From Albifimbria verrucaria (lineage: Eukaryota > Ascomycota > Sordariomycetes > Hypocreales > Stachybotryaceae), in NCBI GenBank assembly GCA_020081605.1, contig JAHREC010000011.1, forward strand, positions 1,116,001 to 1,180,000: a stretch of DNA of 64,000 nucleotides, in the 5' to 3' direction. Shown one piece after another: positions 11,113-21,337 of this stretch. The position numbers and the translations under genes were made by a program. The notes beneath the pieces were generated by a model. It saw only the letters and a list, made by a program, of their open reading frames with translations, did no database searches and was not told the origin of the DNA. Numbering within the stretch: position 1 is the first letter of the stretch; the number at the start of each line of letters is the position of its first letter.

Positions 11113-11649
11113 TTTGGCCGGAGTGAGGTTGCAATATTAATTAACGAGTGTTAAAGCGAGTGTATTCGGTGCTAAGCGAGTGAAGGACACGACAAACGAA
11201 TGACTGTCAAACCGGAAGGTACAGACCAAAGGTATGATGAAGGTAAGAAGCGACAAGACTGAGTGAGTGGGTAAATACTCCTATTAAATTGCCATTGCTG
11301 CGCCGCGGCTCTTCCGTATACCCTGGTCGAAGGAGCCTCAACGCTGTGAGGTGCCTGATGACTCGTATGCGACCCTGCACGTGTAACGAAGTGAACCATG
11401 CTTGTCCCTTTGCTTACACCTTGGCGCGCCCTTTTTAACGCTGATGGCGGCCCCCGGCTGGGTCTCACTGAGAGAGGACCGCCATAAAGACCCCTGTTAT
11501 CGACCAGCCAACGATTGGATCGGAGAAAATAGGTGGAGTTGTCCTATTATTTCCGTTCCGAAATCCATCAGATGGTGGTAGATGTCGTATGACTGACTGT
11601 ATGTTCTGAGCAGTTTGAAAGACTGAGCTCTTAACCATCGAAGCCTCTC
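11113..11649. other. Divergent promoter region
   Basis: About 540 bases between the start codons of the GPI protein (-) and the CalB-like lipase (+), so it should hold both promoters. No reading frame with family features was seen. Confidence 0.5.
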
Positions 11650-12778
11650 ATGATGTTTCAGCGAAAGGTCTTTTGCGGACTTGTATTCGGGCTCGCATTG
11701 CTGCTAGCCGCACTATTAAACAAAAAATCACTGTCCATTGAATACTTACCGGTGCCCGTTGGCACGGACCCTGCTTACTTGGAGGACCCGCTCTTGCTCG
11801 ACAAAGCAGTATCGTGTCCAAGAGTTGTTCCCGAAGCCAGAGATGTTGTCTTGTTAGTTCACGGGAGTGGCATGACGTACGTATAAAATCCAAGATCACT
11901 GTGACTCCAGCATTAGACCAAATTGCTAATCAAGTACCTCACACAGCCCGCAAATCAACTGGGATTATACTCTACTTGAGCCACTTGCTTACAATGGCTA
12001 CCAACCTTATTATTTAGAAGTTCCCTACAGGCTCTTCCATGATATCCAACTCACCGCCGAGTACATAAGCAGCGCTGTTAAGAAAATATCCAAGAAGCAT
12101 GGGCAAGACGTGTCCATAATCTCTTGGTCGGCTGGTTCTCTGGCAACACAGTGGACGTTAATCTTCTATCCTGAAACCCGGGCCATGGTCAAGAGACACA
12201 TAGCCATAGGTGCATCATACCGAGGTTCTTGGTCCATGGTTCCCTTATTCTACCTCAACCTGTATTCTGAGGCAGTTGTGCAGCAGCTGCCATGGTCGAA
12301 TCTAGTCGCAGCATTGGTCAAGTTTGGCGGCAAGGATGCCGTCGTTCCCACCACTAATATCGGGTCAAGCACCGATCAGATCGTTCAACCTAGCTTCTAT
12401 GGAGAGGCCTTGGGCCGGCTCGGCTTTCAAGACGCCTGGAGGTTGGAAGGGTCATTGGCACGGAATATTGACGTCTTCAAGGAATGCGCTTCGAAGCTCT
12501 GGGCGGAATGGCGCTCTCCACGCCTTTTCACACACGACTCGTTGTTATGGGAGACAGCAAGTCATGAGGTTATCTTTTCGGCCCTCCGAAACAGTCAAGA
12601 TTTTCTAGGGACGGCATCAGTCATCAATGTGACCGTTTGTAGCGGCGCATCCGATGGGAAAAGCTCTCCGTCTCTGGATAAACAGCGTGCTGCTATTTTA
12701 CCAGAGCTCTTCAACTATGCTCCAACCCAGCCTGTCACTGGCTGGCCAGAGCTAGCACTCCGTGAATATGCCATGTAA
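11650..12778 (+). CDS. CalB-like lipase (alpha/beta hydrolase)
   Basis: Exons 11650-11876 and 11947-12778; the 70-nt intron (gtacgt..cacag) joins GMT to PQINWDY in frame. 352 residues as drawn. An N-terminal hydrophobic segment (about residues 8-24) suggests secretion or membrane anchoring. The order of motifs follows Candida antarctica lipase B: HGSGMT oxyanion region, NWDYTLLEPLAYNGY, SWSAGSLATQW with the nucleophilic Ser, VPTTNIGSSTDQIVQP with the catalytic Asp, then a His in LFTHDS followed by FSALRN. The family hydrolyses triglycerides and other esters. The stop at 12776-12778 directly follows a possible donor (at|gtaaac), and an open frame at 12911-13231 could be a last exon, so the C-terminus is uncertain. 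No frame break is needed, unlike most neighbours. Confidence 0.75.
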
Positions 12779-12898
12779 ACTAGAATTAGCCTAGGGGCAA
12801 GGGTAGTTAGCCATGTTTCTGTTATTAGAACTAGCTGCATAGAAATTCCATTGACTTTATGACAGAGCCATTTAATCCAAAGTTGACTGCGCTTACAA

Positions 12899-13231
12899 GT
12901 GAGATTGGATATGTATGTCAAACAGGGAATTGATAAGACAAAGTCCTGTGCAGACATCAAAAACGGCAACATCACTGCAGCAGACCTTGATCTTGTCAAA
13001 GCCTATGTGGTCGATCCCTTTGGCTTCTGCCGAAATCTTTTAAAAGACGGCCATTATACCTGTTGGATAGCAACTATATTCATGGGGGCTCGTTCGGCAG
13101 GATACGAAGCTGTGTATGGTCATTGTCTTGTCCTATTTCCAAAACAGAACACTTATACGTGTGTCATCTGCCATATTAAGAAACAGACCAATGCCAGCAA
13201 TGGCCTTACTACACAAAATGCTATCCAATAA
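12899..13231 (+). other. Open frame, possible last exon of the lipase gene
   Basis: The frame contains KSCADIKNGNITAADL and VKAYVVDPFGFC, which reads like real coding sequence but has no start codon of its own. A splice from 12774 to a weak acceptor (..gtgag) would put it in phase with the lipase. After about 13060 the composition looks random. It could instead be a remnant of another gene. Confidence 0.3.
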
Positions 13232-13806
13232 CCTTTCTCTGGTGACATTATTGCTTTTAACCTCAGATTCTTTTATCGGCCGATTGCACGCAGCAATGCC
13301 AAGAATTATGTCCGTGCCGTGAGCCTTGGACGTAATTAGAGAGCAGGGGTATAGCCTCCTCTGCCTGGCATACAATACGAGAAATTATTCCCTGACCCAT
13401 TTTCTCTTGGCGCCAGTGCTGAACCTAGACGAAAGAATGACGAAACAACTCGCTGGCATACGAGCTGGTAACACAAGTTGCTGGGGTGGTAAGAAGTAGC
13501 TCATTGTCAGCCAGACCTGCCAGGCATGAAAGAAAGTAATGAATTAAAAGCGCGATCCAAGTTTACGGAAGTACTGACTTTGAGGCTTTTCACATTGTTT
13601 GGTGCAATAACATGAGCATTTCACCAGGGGTCAATACAACCATGCATAGGCGAACAGCAAACTTCATCCATCACCAGTTGGAACGCGAACTTGAGTTTGG
13701 TGGCGCAAAGGCTCTGTGAATTGATGAATCTCATGGAAGAGAACTTGGCCCTCATCTAGTAAATGCTATGCAATAATTGTAAATCTCACGCCATTTTCTG
13801 CACGAC
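13232..13806. other. Gap with no recognisable gene
   Basis: About 575 bases between the lipase region and the stop of the sugar-phosphate cyclase gene, which reads toward it. No structure was noted. Confidence 0.5.
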
Positions 13807-15326
13807 TCACGAGCTTCCATTGCCATCCACAACGACAACGTTGACGTGGGAGGCGTCACGGCCCTCCAGCTTGTCCTTCAGACCGTCAATGAAAGCTGCG
13901 TTCACAGAACCGTTGAGGCCTTGTCCTGCAGCTAGCGAGCGAGGCACGCTGTCGCCGTTGGGGACCTTGCCGTTAGCTTCAACCGGGGCACCCTGGATGG
14001 TGTAGCCAGTGTCGCTGCTGTCGACATAGGCGTCGATGCCTTCGCCGTTGCGAGGGTACGACTTCATTGTCTCCTTGTGCACTTGCAAAGCATGGCACAT
14101 TTCGTCGTGGCTAACATCGTTGAGGAAAACACACTTGCCCATGGGGCTGACAGGTACGGCGGCACGCAGCTTGCCGTCACGGGTCTTGAGAATGGCAGCA
14201 GTAGCCTTCTTCAGAAGCGGGCCATCGAATTGCTCGTGATCCATGGAGAGACCAGCGCGGGAGAAGAGTCGTAGGAGACGAGTATGGTCCTCAGCAGAGA
14301 GAAGACCGCGGAGATGTGAGAGAGTGGCGGAGTAGGCCATGTCAATGGAGATGGCGTGGCCGTGACGTAGGGAGTCTCGGGAACGAGCTCGTGAAGAGGA
14401 GACCAGCTAGACCAATGTTAGATGCAATGTCGGATAGCTTTGGCTGAGCCTACTTACGTGTGGCCATAGGCGATGACTCGGTCAAGCATAATCTCATGCA
14501 AGTTGGGGGTCTCAAGCTTAAGCATCTCGTAGATACCTGCTCGGCAAATCTCATCTGCAGCCTCCCGAAGTTCAGATGTAGCCTCATCAGATCGGCCAAA
14601 GGCATTGCCGATGAGGTCCTCGCAGTACTTGTCAAGCAGGTCAAAAGTATTGCTGTGTGCACATGAAGAAATCTTAATCAACTCGGCAAAGCCATTGCGA
14701 ATTTGAGCCACAGGCAGAGTCCGCAGGAATGTAAAGTCCAGGAATGTGTGGATAGGGGCGTGGTAAGCTCCCAAACGGTTCTTGTAGCGGCCGTAGTTAA
14801 CGGCAACCTTGATAGAAACCGACGCATCAATAAGACCGATGACAGTAGTAGGAATGCGGATGTAGTTGGTTGTGCGGCGGTAGGCAGCACAAGCGAAGCT
14901 ATAGTTGTGTTAGTCCGAGCTTATCTGATCATCGTGTAAGTCAACTTACCCAGCAACATCGGTCACCAGGCCACCACCCACGACCAGCACGGGCTCCTTG
15001 CGGTACACGCCAAACTCATTCATAGAGTCGACAATGCCGAGCAGGGTTTCCATGCTCTTAGCCTTCTCACCAATCGTGGTTTTATGGATCTTCAGCTCGA
15101 TCTGGTGGTGATCGAAGTAGCGTTGAATCTGCTCTCCGTAGAGATTGAAGATGTTGAGATCCATGACAGCAAGGCATCGCTGCCAGCGGTTGTAGCACTC
15201 AGCCAGCTGAGGGTTGCGGACGTCAAAGACGCCATCAAGGAACTCAAAGTCATACTCGATCTTCTCATATCCGCAGACAGAGAAACCCTTCTTGGTGGGC
15301 TCAACAGTGGCTTTCATGTCAGACAT
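13807..15326 (-). CDS. mysA: DHQ-synthase-like sugar-phosphate cyclase (4-deoxygadusol synthase), mycosporine pathway
   Basis: Exons 15326-14950, 14898-14458 and 14406-13807; two introns of 51 nt each. Corrected length is 472 residues. The NAD-binding glycine loop is [10 protein letters not shown] at ~117-126; metal-ligand regions are NGFAELIK (Glu ~198), AYGHTWSPLHE (~269-279) and [10 protein letters not shown] (His ~290), as in the dehydroquinate synthase fold. DHQ synthase itself is part of the AROM protein in fungi, so a stand-alone paralogue points to a secondary cyclase. The O-methyltransferase and ATP-grasp genes nearby indicate conversion of sedoheptulose 7-phosphate to desmethyl-4-deoxygadusol. 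Exon 3 is frameshifted at 14370-14372, where a C run is one short; with the base restored it reads ETPLRHGHA. The C-terminus carries a Ser/Gly-rich extension of about 70 residues. EEVS-type activity cannot be excluded by eye. Confidence 0.85.
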
Positions 15327-17322
15327 GGTGGGCAGTTGTGTAGGGCTGGCCTGTTGAAGAGCCAAAGGTGGTATCACAAACGAAGATGGTGTGCAGAACA
15401 AGGCAAAGTAGAAGCTGAGGAGGAGGGGAAAGCAGAAGAAGATCGGTGGTGTGTTGCTTCGGATCGATTTGAGTACTGGCCAGGCCGTAGGTTTTATAAC
15501 GGTACTGAGGGATCTATGAGCCCAGATGCTGCTTCTCGGGAACCCACATCCAGGTATGCGATTCTTCGGATCTGGTACCTCGTGCCGTGACTGGGTTGAT
15601 CGGTCATGACAGATCCGGCATCCCCGTCGGGATCATCAACTAGCACTCAATCTGTCTCCAATACTTCGATCCACGAGGCGCCATGGTACGGCAGACGATG
15701 GAGTCACCTGCATAGTATCCTGTACGGATCGGGATTACGACTCGGTCTCTCATCGGGCCTGTACCGGAGACATGTGTGCTACGTCCTGGATTCCACCAAC
15801 GGAAACTCTCCTCGTTGAGCCGTTGTGCGAAGGGATCCTACATCATCATGTCGACAGTGCGTGACCTCGCGTCCCAACCCGCGTCTCACAAAGCAGAAAC
15901 CAGGGTCAGTGAGAGGGGGAGTCATGATGTCTTTGATATCAGGCTGAAGTATACCCGTTGAGAGTTTACGCCGCCTTGTGCTGAGTTCTCAAGCAAAGCC
16001 GCCAAGGTTTAATGTCGACCTGCATCGTCCGCTTACAAGAAGAAACGTGCGCTTCGCCTGCCGGACGGGGAGGGGTCGGAGTGCAATGTGCAACACAAAC
16101 GTGTCACCGTGCAGATTAGCACATGCCTAGAGCATGCGAGCGATCGGAATCCTGTAAGGGGCGTTGGTCCCTTTGCCTCCCCGTCGTGTGGGTTGGTGGG
16201 TTCTTACGGGGATAGCTCCCATATCCCGCAGGTGTGGTACAACCACGGATATGTGCCGCTTCAATTAGGTACCTGGCTGGGCAGTAGATCGACTTGAATC
16301 GACTTCGGTCTCCTCGGAGCCAGATGGCAAGGCTATAGAAACCGGGGTTCAGGGATGTATCGGAGCAAGGGTCTTGGGTACAGTCGGGCTATAGCTTCGA
16401 TGACACTAAGACTCTTCTCCCGGGTCTCACTTGGAAGCTCGCTAAGATCTCCGGCAGCCCTAGCTTGTGAAATCAGATGCTAGCTCCCAAGACTAATTAT
16501 ATCGTGAACCGGATAAACGTGTTTGGGGCGATGTGCGGTACTGGGATAGCGAGATGCCCATTCGCATCAGAGTTATGCATGTGTAATGCTGTCTGTCCTA
16601 CCCGTCGAATGGCCCCGGACTGGCTTCCGATCGGCCGGAACTGCACCAACCTCCTTGAAGCTAGAGGCAGCCAGGCAATAAAGGTTCATGGTCTAGCACT
16701 TTGTTGAGCCCGTTGTCTCCACTGCGTCGAAACAGAGTCTCCCGATCTCGAGGAAATATCGTGCAAGAATGCGGGATCCTAACGCTCCACCGTGCACGCT
16801 ACAAGGATTATCGATTTCCTGGGCTCCAGGGACCCAGATTCGATCGGCTGGCCCCAGGCCTTTCCTAGTAAGCACACGATATGCCGATCTGGAATCCTTA
16901 AGTCCCCGCTTGTGCAAGCTCCGAATGTCCGCCTGAAACTCAAAACTCAATTCCCTTACAACATAACGACGCGCGTTGGCAGGCAAGCAGACGAATGTGC
17001 GCGTCATCGAGTGTTATTGAGAATGGGGAGATGCGGCTACAGCGCGAAAGCAGGTGACCGTGACATGGGTGTGAGGGGCAAAGGGACGAGTTAGATCGGA
17101 TGTTTCCCGAGACAATAGATTGGCTACTTGCATGTAGATGTTAGCCGAAGAAGAAGTTGGACGGAAATCTCAAAGATGAGGGAAAGGGGTACGACTCGAA
17201 GGGGTGTGGTTTACGAAGGAATGGTAGCTCGGCTGGACACTCTTTGTGACAATAGATGCTCATTCCAGATTATCTGCAACTCGTAGCTAGACAGCTTTCT
17301 GATTCACCATTGACCGAACAAA
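15327..17322. other. Divergent intergenic region of the mycosporine cluster
   Basis: About 2.0 kb between the divergent cyclase and O-methyltransferase genes, GC-richer than the left arm. It should hold both promoters, and co-regulation of the two genes from here is plausible. Only frames without family features were seen. Confidence 0.45.
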
Positions 17323-18291
17323 ATGGCGCCTTTTGACCAGAATAGAGCTTACGCTGAGCAGGAAGACGTCTTCTTTGACGATGGGCGGGAGATTGAGCTT
17401 CTTCACTTTGTTTACTCGCGGCCCAACATCAAGGACATCAGAGGCTCGCCGAAAGGTGTGCTGGAAGCCATTGATGAATATGGGCGGACGAAAAAGTATC
17501 TCATGAACGTGGGGAGCTGAAGGGCAAGATTGTGACGGACCTGATCCTGGAATCTAAGCCCAAGACCATGGTACCGTCCGCCTGCATTTGTCTCGCGACA
17601 TCGAAGCGCTGACAATAATCACAGGTAGAACTTGGCGGCTACGTGGGGTACTCTGCCATTCTATTCGGCGATGCTCTCCGTCAAGCTGGAGGGCAGAAAT
17701 ACTTTACGCTCGAGCGCAATCCTGAGTTCGCTGCTGTTATCCTAAGTCTGGTCGATCTGGCTGGTCTCAGTGATGTTGTCAAGGTTGTGGTCGGTCCTAG
17801 CGACGAGTCCATACAGCGGCTGCACTCCTCAGGCCTCCTCCAGCGAATCGACCTCATGTTCCTCGACCACTACAAACCTGCGTACGTTACAGACTTGAAG
17901 CTCTGCGAAGAGCTTGGGCTGGTAGGGCCGGGCTCGGTGCTTGCGGCCGACAATGTTATCAAGCCAGGCAACCCGCCGTACCTGGAGTACGTGCGAAGTA
18001 GTGTCGAGGACAAGAAGGCCAAGCTCGACGGCAGCAAAGCAGACGCAGCCAACGGGACCAATGGCTTCGGCAGATACGCCAAGCAATACGAGAAGCGCGA
18101 GGGTGAGGAGGTCCTAAACACGCAGCTCAGGGGCAACCCAGAGCTCGTGTACCAAAGTCGCCTCGTCGAGAGCTTCGAGCCGACGGGGGTGCCGGTTAGT
18201 AGTCTCACCGCATGTTGCTCCGCAGACGTGGTTACGAGAATTGCTAACATATGCGTAGGATGCATTGGAAATCACACGATGCGTAGGGTAA
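17323..18291 (+). CDS. mysB: COMT-like O-methyltransferase of the mycosporine cluster
   Basis: Exons 17323-17570, 17625-18194 and 18259-18291; introns of 54 and 64 nt. 283 corrected residues. The fold is that of catechol O-methyltransferase: SAM motif VELGGYVGYS (~84-93), the acidic loop FTLERN, the metal-site block MFLDHYK, ADNVIKPGNPPY, and the C-terminal DALEITRCVG created by the last splice. An insertion of about 35 residues rich in Lys/Asp/Gly interrupts the region after LEYVRSS. At 17511-17514 a G run is one base short: without the missing G the frame ends at GRTKKYLMNVGS, with it the protein continues MNVGELKGKIVTDL. In the cyanobacterial pathway this step methylates desmethyl-4-deoxygadusol to 4-deoxygadusol, and I infer the same here from the neighbours. 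Confidence 0.85.
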
Positions 18292-18811
18292 CGGCAGGCA
18301 CAGACGGGAGGCGGAGGCGGCATTGGGGATTGAACTAGGACTGGGCAATGCATAGACCATGCAGCAGCGGCTGTACATGAACAATTGAGCTCGTAACATC
18401 TTCAATACTTAATTCCGCATGGGTGCATTCTCTTCGAGCCACGTCGTACAATAGAACTGGACTCAAGCATACGGCCTGACCTCGCGTGCGCTATCATGCC
18501 ACACACAACGACAGGTCACGTTAATGTAATTAAAGATGCATGTGAAATCTCATAAGTGTAAAACCGCTGTGGCACATCGGGATTCTAATGGGCAGGTCTA
18601 GATCGCTAAAGCATCGCGATCCGTAATGATGACGTATTCTATTGTTGCACATGGCTCATCCTTGACCAAGCTCAATGGATGGGCGGTTTGTCTTGCGAGG
18701 TTTTCTTTTCCCTTGGCATGACCGGCTGGTGACTTTTATTTCATTTTTGTTGGCTTGTCGTGCTTTTGTCGTGTTCTTGCGCCAGAGGTCGCGGGATTCC
18801 TGACTTACACG
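18292..18811. other. Spacer between the O-methyltransferase and ATP-grasp genes
   Basis: About 520 bases holding the 3' flank of the methyltransferase and the promoter and leader of the ATP-grasp gene in the same orientation. No gene seen. Confidence 0.5.
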
Positions 18812-20286
18812 ATGGCCTCCTTGGCAGTTTGGCACACCTTCAAGAACGCAGCTTTGCTTGTCCTGAGCCTCATTTTCCTCCCTCTTGACACTGCGGTCTT
18901 GTTTCTGGCACAAACATGGGGTTTCACCAAGTTCCTGTTCTCCGGCCGAGGTGAGGCTAAGCGGGAAGACGGGAAGACCATCCTCGTCACGGGCGTAGGA
19001 ATGTCTAAGGGCCTGACTCTGGCAAGACTCTTCCATCGTCAAGGACATCGCGTTATTGGGGCCGATTTTCATCCATTGGCAGCGGGCCAGGTCTCCAAGT
19101 CCGTCCACCGCTATTACGCCCTTCCCCATCCATTGCCCTTCGAGGGCGAAGAAGATGAAGATGCATACATTGATCACCTGTTGTCAGTCATCAAACGAGA
19201 GAACGTGGACCTCTGGATCTCCGTTTCTGATGTCAATGCCGCAATCCACGATGCATTGGCCAAAGACATTGTTGAGGCCAAAACTACGGCTAAAGTAGTC
19301 CAGTTTGGTCGCAAGGAAGTACAGCTTCTTCATGAGAAGGACTCCTTCATAGAACACACGAGGGATATTGGCCTAGCTATTCCCGAGACGGAAATTGTAA
19401 AGGACAAGGATGGGATCATTGATTTCCTTCGAAGCAGAGGCGGCTTGCGAGCCCAGGATGATGGCAAGAAGTACATAGTCAAACCCATCGGAGTCGACGA
19501 CATTGCTCGCTTCGACATGCCTCTGCTGCCGCTGGAAACTGAAGCAGCTACACTTCAGCGTATCGCATCCATCCCCTTCAAGAACAACGCCAAGGGCCCG
19601 CACTACATCGTACAAGAGTTCATTGTTGGTCAAGAACTGTGCACACATGCATTGATCGTGCGTGGGCAGGTCCGCGCCTTCGTCTCCTGTCCATCGGCAG
19701 GAGTTCTGATGCACTATGAAGCTCTGCCCACAGAGTCGCGTCTGAACCAACTGATGCTAGACTTTACAAAGCGACAGGCCGAAGTCCACGGTGAAGATTT
19801 CACAGGACACATGAGTTTTGACTTCCTTGCGAGACGAGAGGGGAGAAGGGCGAGCTCCAAATCTATCCGATCGAATGCAACCCACGCGTCCATACCGCTA
19901 TCGTGCTCTTCAACGACACTCCCGAGCTTGTGGACCAATATCTATCTGTCCTGTCAGCTTCCAAACCTACCGGGCTTGATGAGCCCCTTGCGCCAAAGAA
20001 CCCTCAGAGGTACTACTGGGTTGGCCAAGACCTCGTCGAACTCGTTCTGTATCCGCTATATGAGGCAGTCTTCCAAGGCACGGTCAAGCTTAGTGAGGTT
20101 CGTCATTCAACCTCGCTCTTCATTAGCCATATACTGTACTGGAAAGACGGCACGTTCGAGGCTTGGGATCCTTACCCATGGTTTTGGCTCTACCATGTGC
20201 AGTGGCCAATCTTGTTCGCGCAATATCTGTTCAAAGGGCGCTGGAGCAAGCTCAACGTGAGCACTGGCAAGGCGTTCAAGGCATAA
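18812..20286 (+). CDS. mysC: ATP-grasp ligase of the mycosporine cluster
   Basis: 491 corrected residues, no intron. The N-terminus has a long hydrophobic stretch (about residues 8-45), suggesting membrane attachment. It is followed by TILVTGVGMSKGLTLAR, a nucleotide-fold segment, and then the ATP-grasp domain (about 170-400) with YIVKPIG, YIVQEFIVGQELCTHALI and the metal-binding IYPIECNPRVHTA. At 19840-19843 a G run is one base short; with it restored ARREGEKGELQIYPIECNPR is read through and the frame stays open to 20286. In the pathway this ligase couples 4-deoxygadusol to an amino acid, giving a mycosporine (glycine in cyanobacteria; glutamine or glutaminol forms are known in fungi). The substrate here is not shown by the sequence. 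Start chosen at the first ATG of the hydrophobic leader. Confidence 0.85.
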
Positions 20287-20464
20287 CTTTGTCGGGACAT
20301 CAGATATATGATTTAGACGGGCATGTGGAATGATGCAGTAAGGACTAGATTAGACGGCCTTTGTGGTTTGCCCTTAATAGACTTGAATATCTTTATCATA
20401 CTTTGCCATGTCGTAGGTTCAGTTTTGACATAACTCCAAACTCCATACCATTTTATCTTGCATC

Positions 20465-21337
20465 TTACAATGTCAACAAAGTCGCGCCCTCGTCCAGGTT
20501 CATAAGTTCATCCGCTCTCGTTGCCTTAGCCCCCCATATCACCGTCCCCTTGCCATCGACAGCAAAAGCGCCCGACTCTTGCCACTTGTTTCCCATGGTT
20601 GTCGCGACCGCATCCTCGTCCTCGCTTGGTGTTGGAGCTTGAGCGCCGCCGCCTTTCTTCTGAATAGCTCCGGCAACTTTCTCGCCTAGCCACCCTGTCT
20701 CCTTCCAGCCTTGCATCTGTGTCGTCGGGTTGAAGAGATACCACATGTTGCCGAGACCCAATCCCCATGCTGCGTATATGGCGCGATCCTCATCGACGAT
20801 GACCTTGACGTTCCATGCGCCGCCCATCATGTCGACCCATTTCTTCGTGGCCTCTTCAGAGGCGTGCGATACGGCAACGCACTGGATACGGTCGGGGTAG
20901 CGGTTGGCGATGGTACGTAAGTGGAGGAACGTCTTTTGCGCAACTATCAAGGCTTGTCAGTGAATTGAAACATCGTCTTGGCGGGTATAGCTCAACGTAC
21001 ATGCGCATCCAACACAACGCAAGAAGACTACCAGCACTCTCCGACCATTGCCCAGTTGGAGCTTGCGATCGCGGTCGCGTGGCGCCGGAGTTCCGATCTG
21101 AGGAACAGTCTTCGCGACAGCGACCGGAGCGGGAGGTGGCGTCAACCACGGATGCACTGTCAGCGGCAGCGCCTTCATAGACATCCATGACGGCCAGCCG
21201 TCACTGTCGTTGTCGCCATTGCCGCCGTCGCCGAAGCTCAGCCCCGTGTTGGACTTGCCCGGCTTGGCGAAGTCAAGGGTATTGCTCGGCAGCCCGGCCT
21301 TCTTGAGCGCAAGCTTGGTCGTTAAACTGGTAAACAT
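20465..21337 (-). CDS. AhpC/TSA-like thioredoxin-fold protein
   Basis: Exons 21337-21001 and 20943-20465 with a 57-nt intron; 271 residues, no frame break. After about 90 residues of linker (Gly/Asp-rich, then Pro-rich), the thioredoxin-like core begins: GTPAPRDRDRKLQLGNGRRVLVVFLRCVGCAFAQ.. The CVGC sits where peroxiredoxin-like proteins carry their redox Cys. Further on are VAVSHASEEATKKW and the strand VKVIVDEDRAIYAAWGLG typical of AhpC/TSA-like fungal proteins. The role is unknown; antioxidant activity is a family inference. It converges on the ATP-grasp gene with only 178 bases between the stop codons. Whether it belongs to the mycosporine cluster cannot be told from position alone. Confidence 0.75.
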
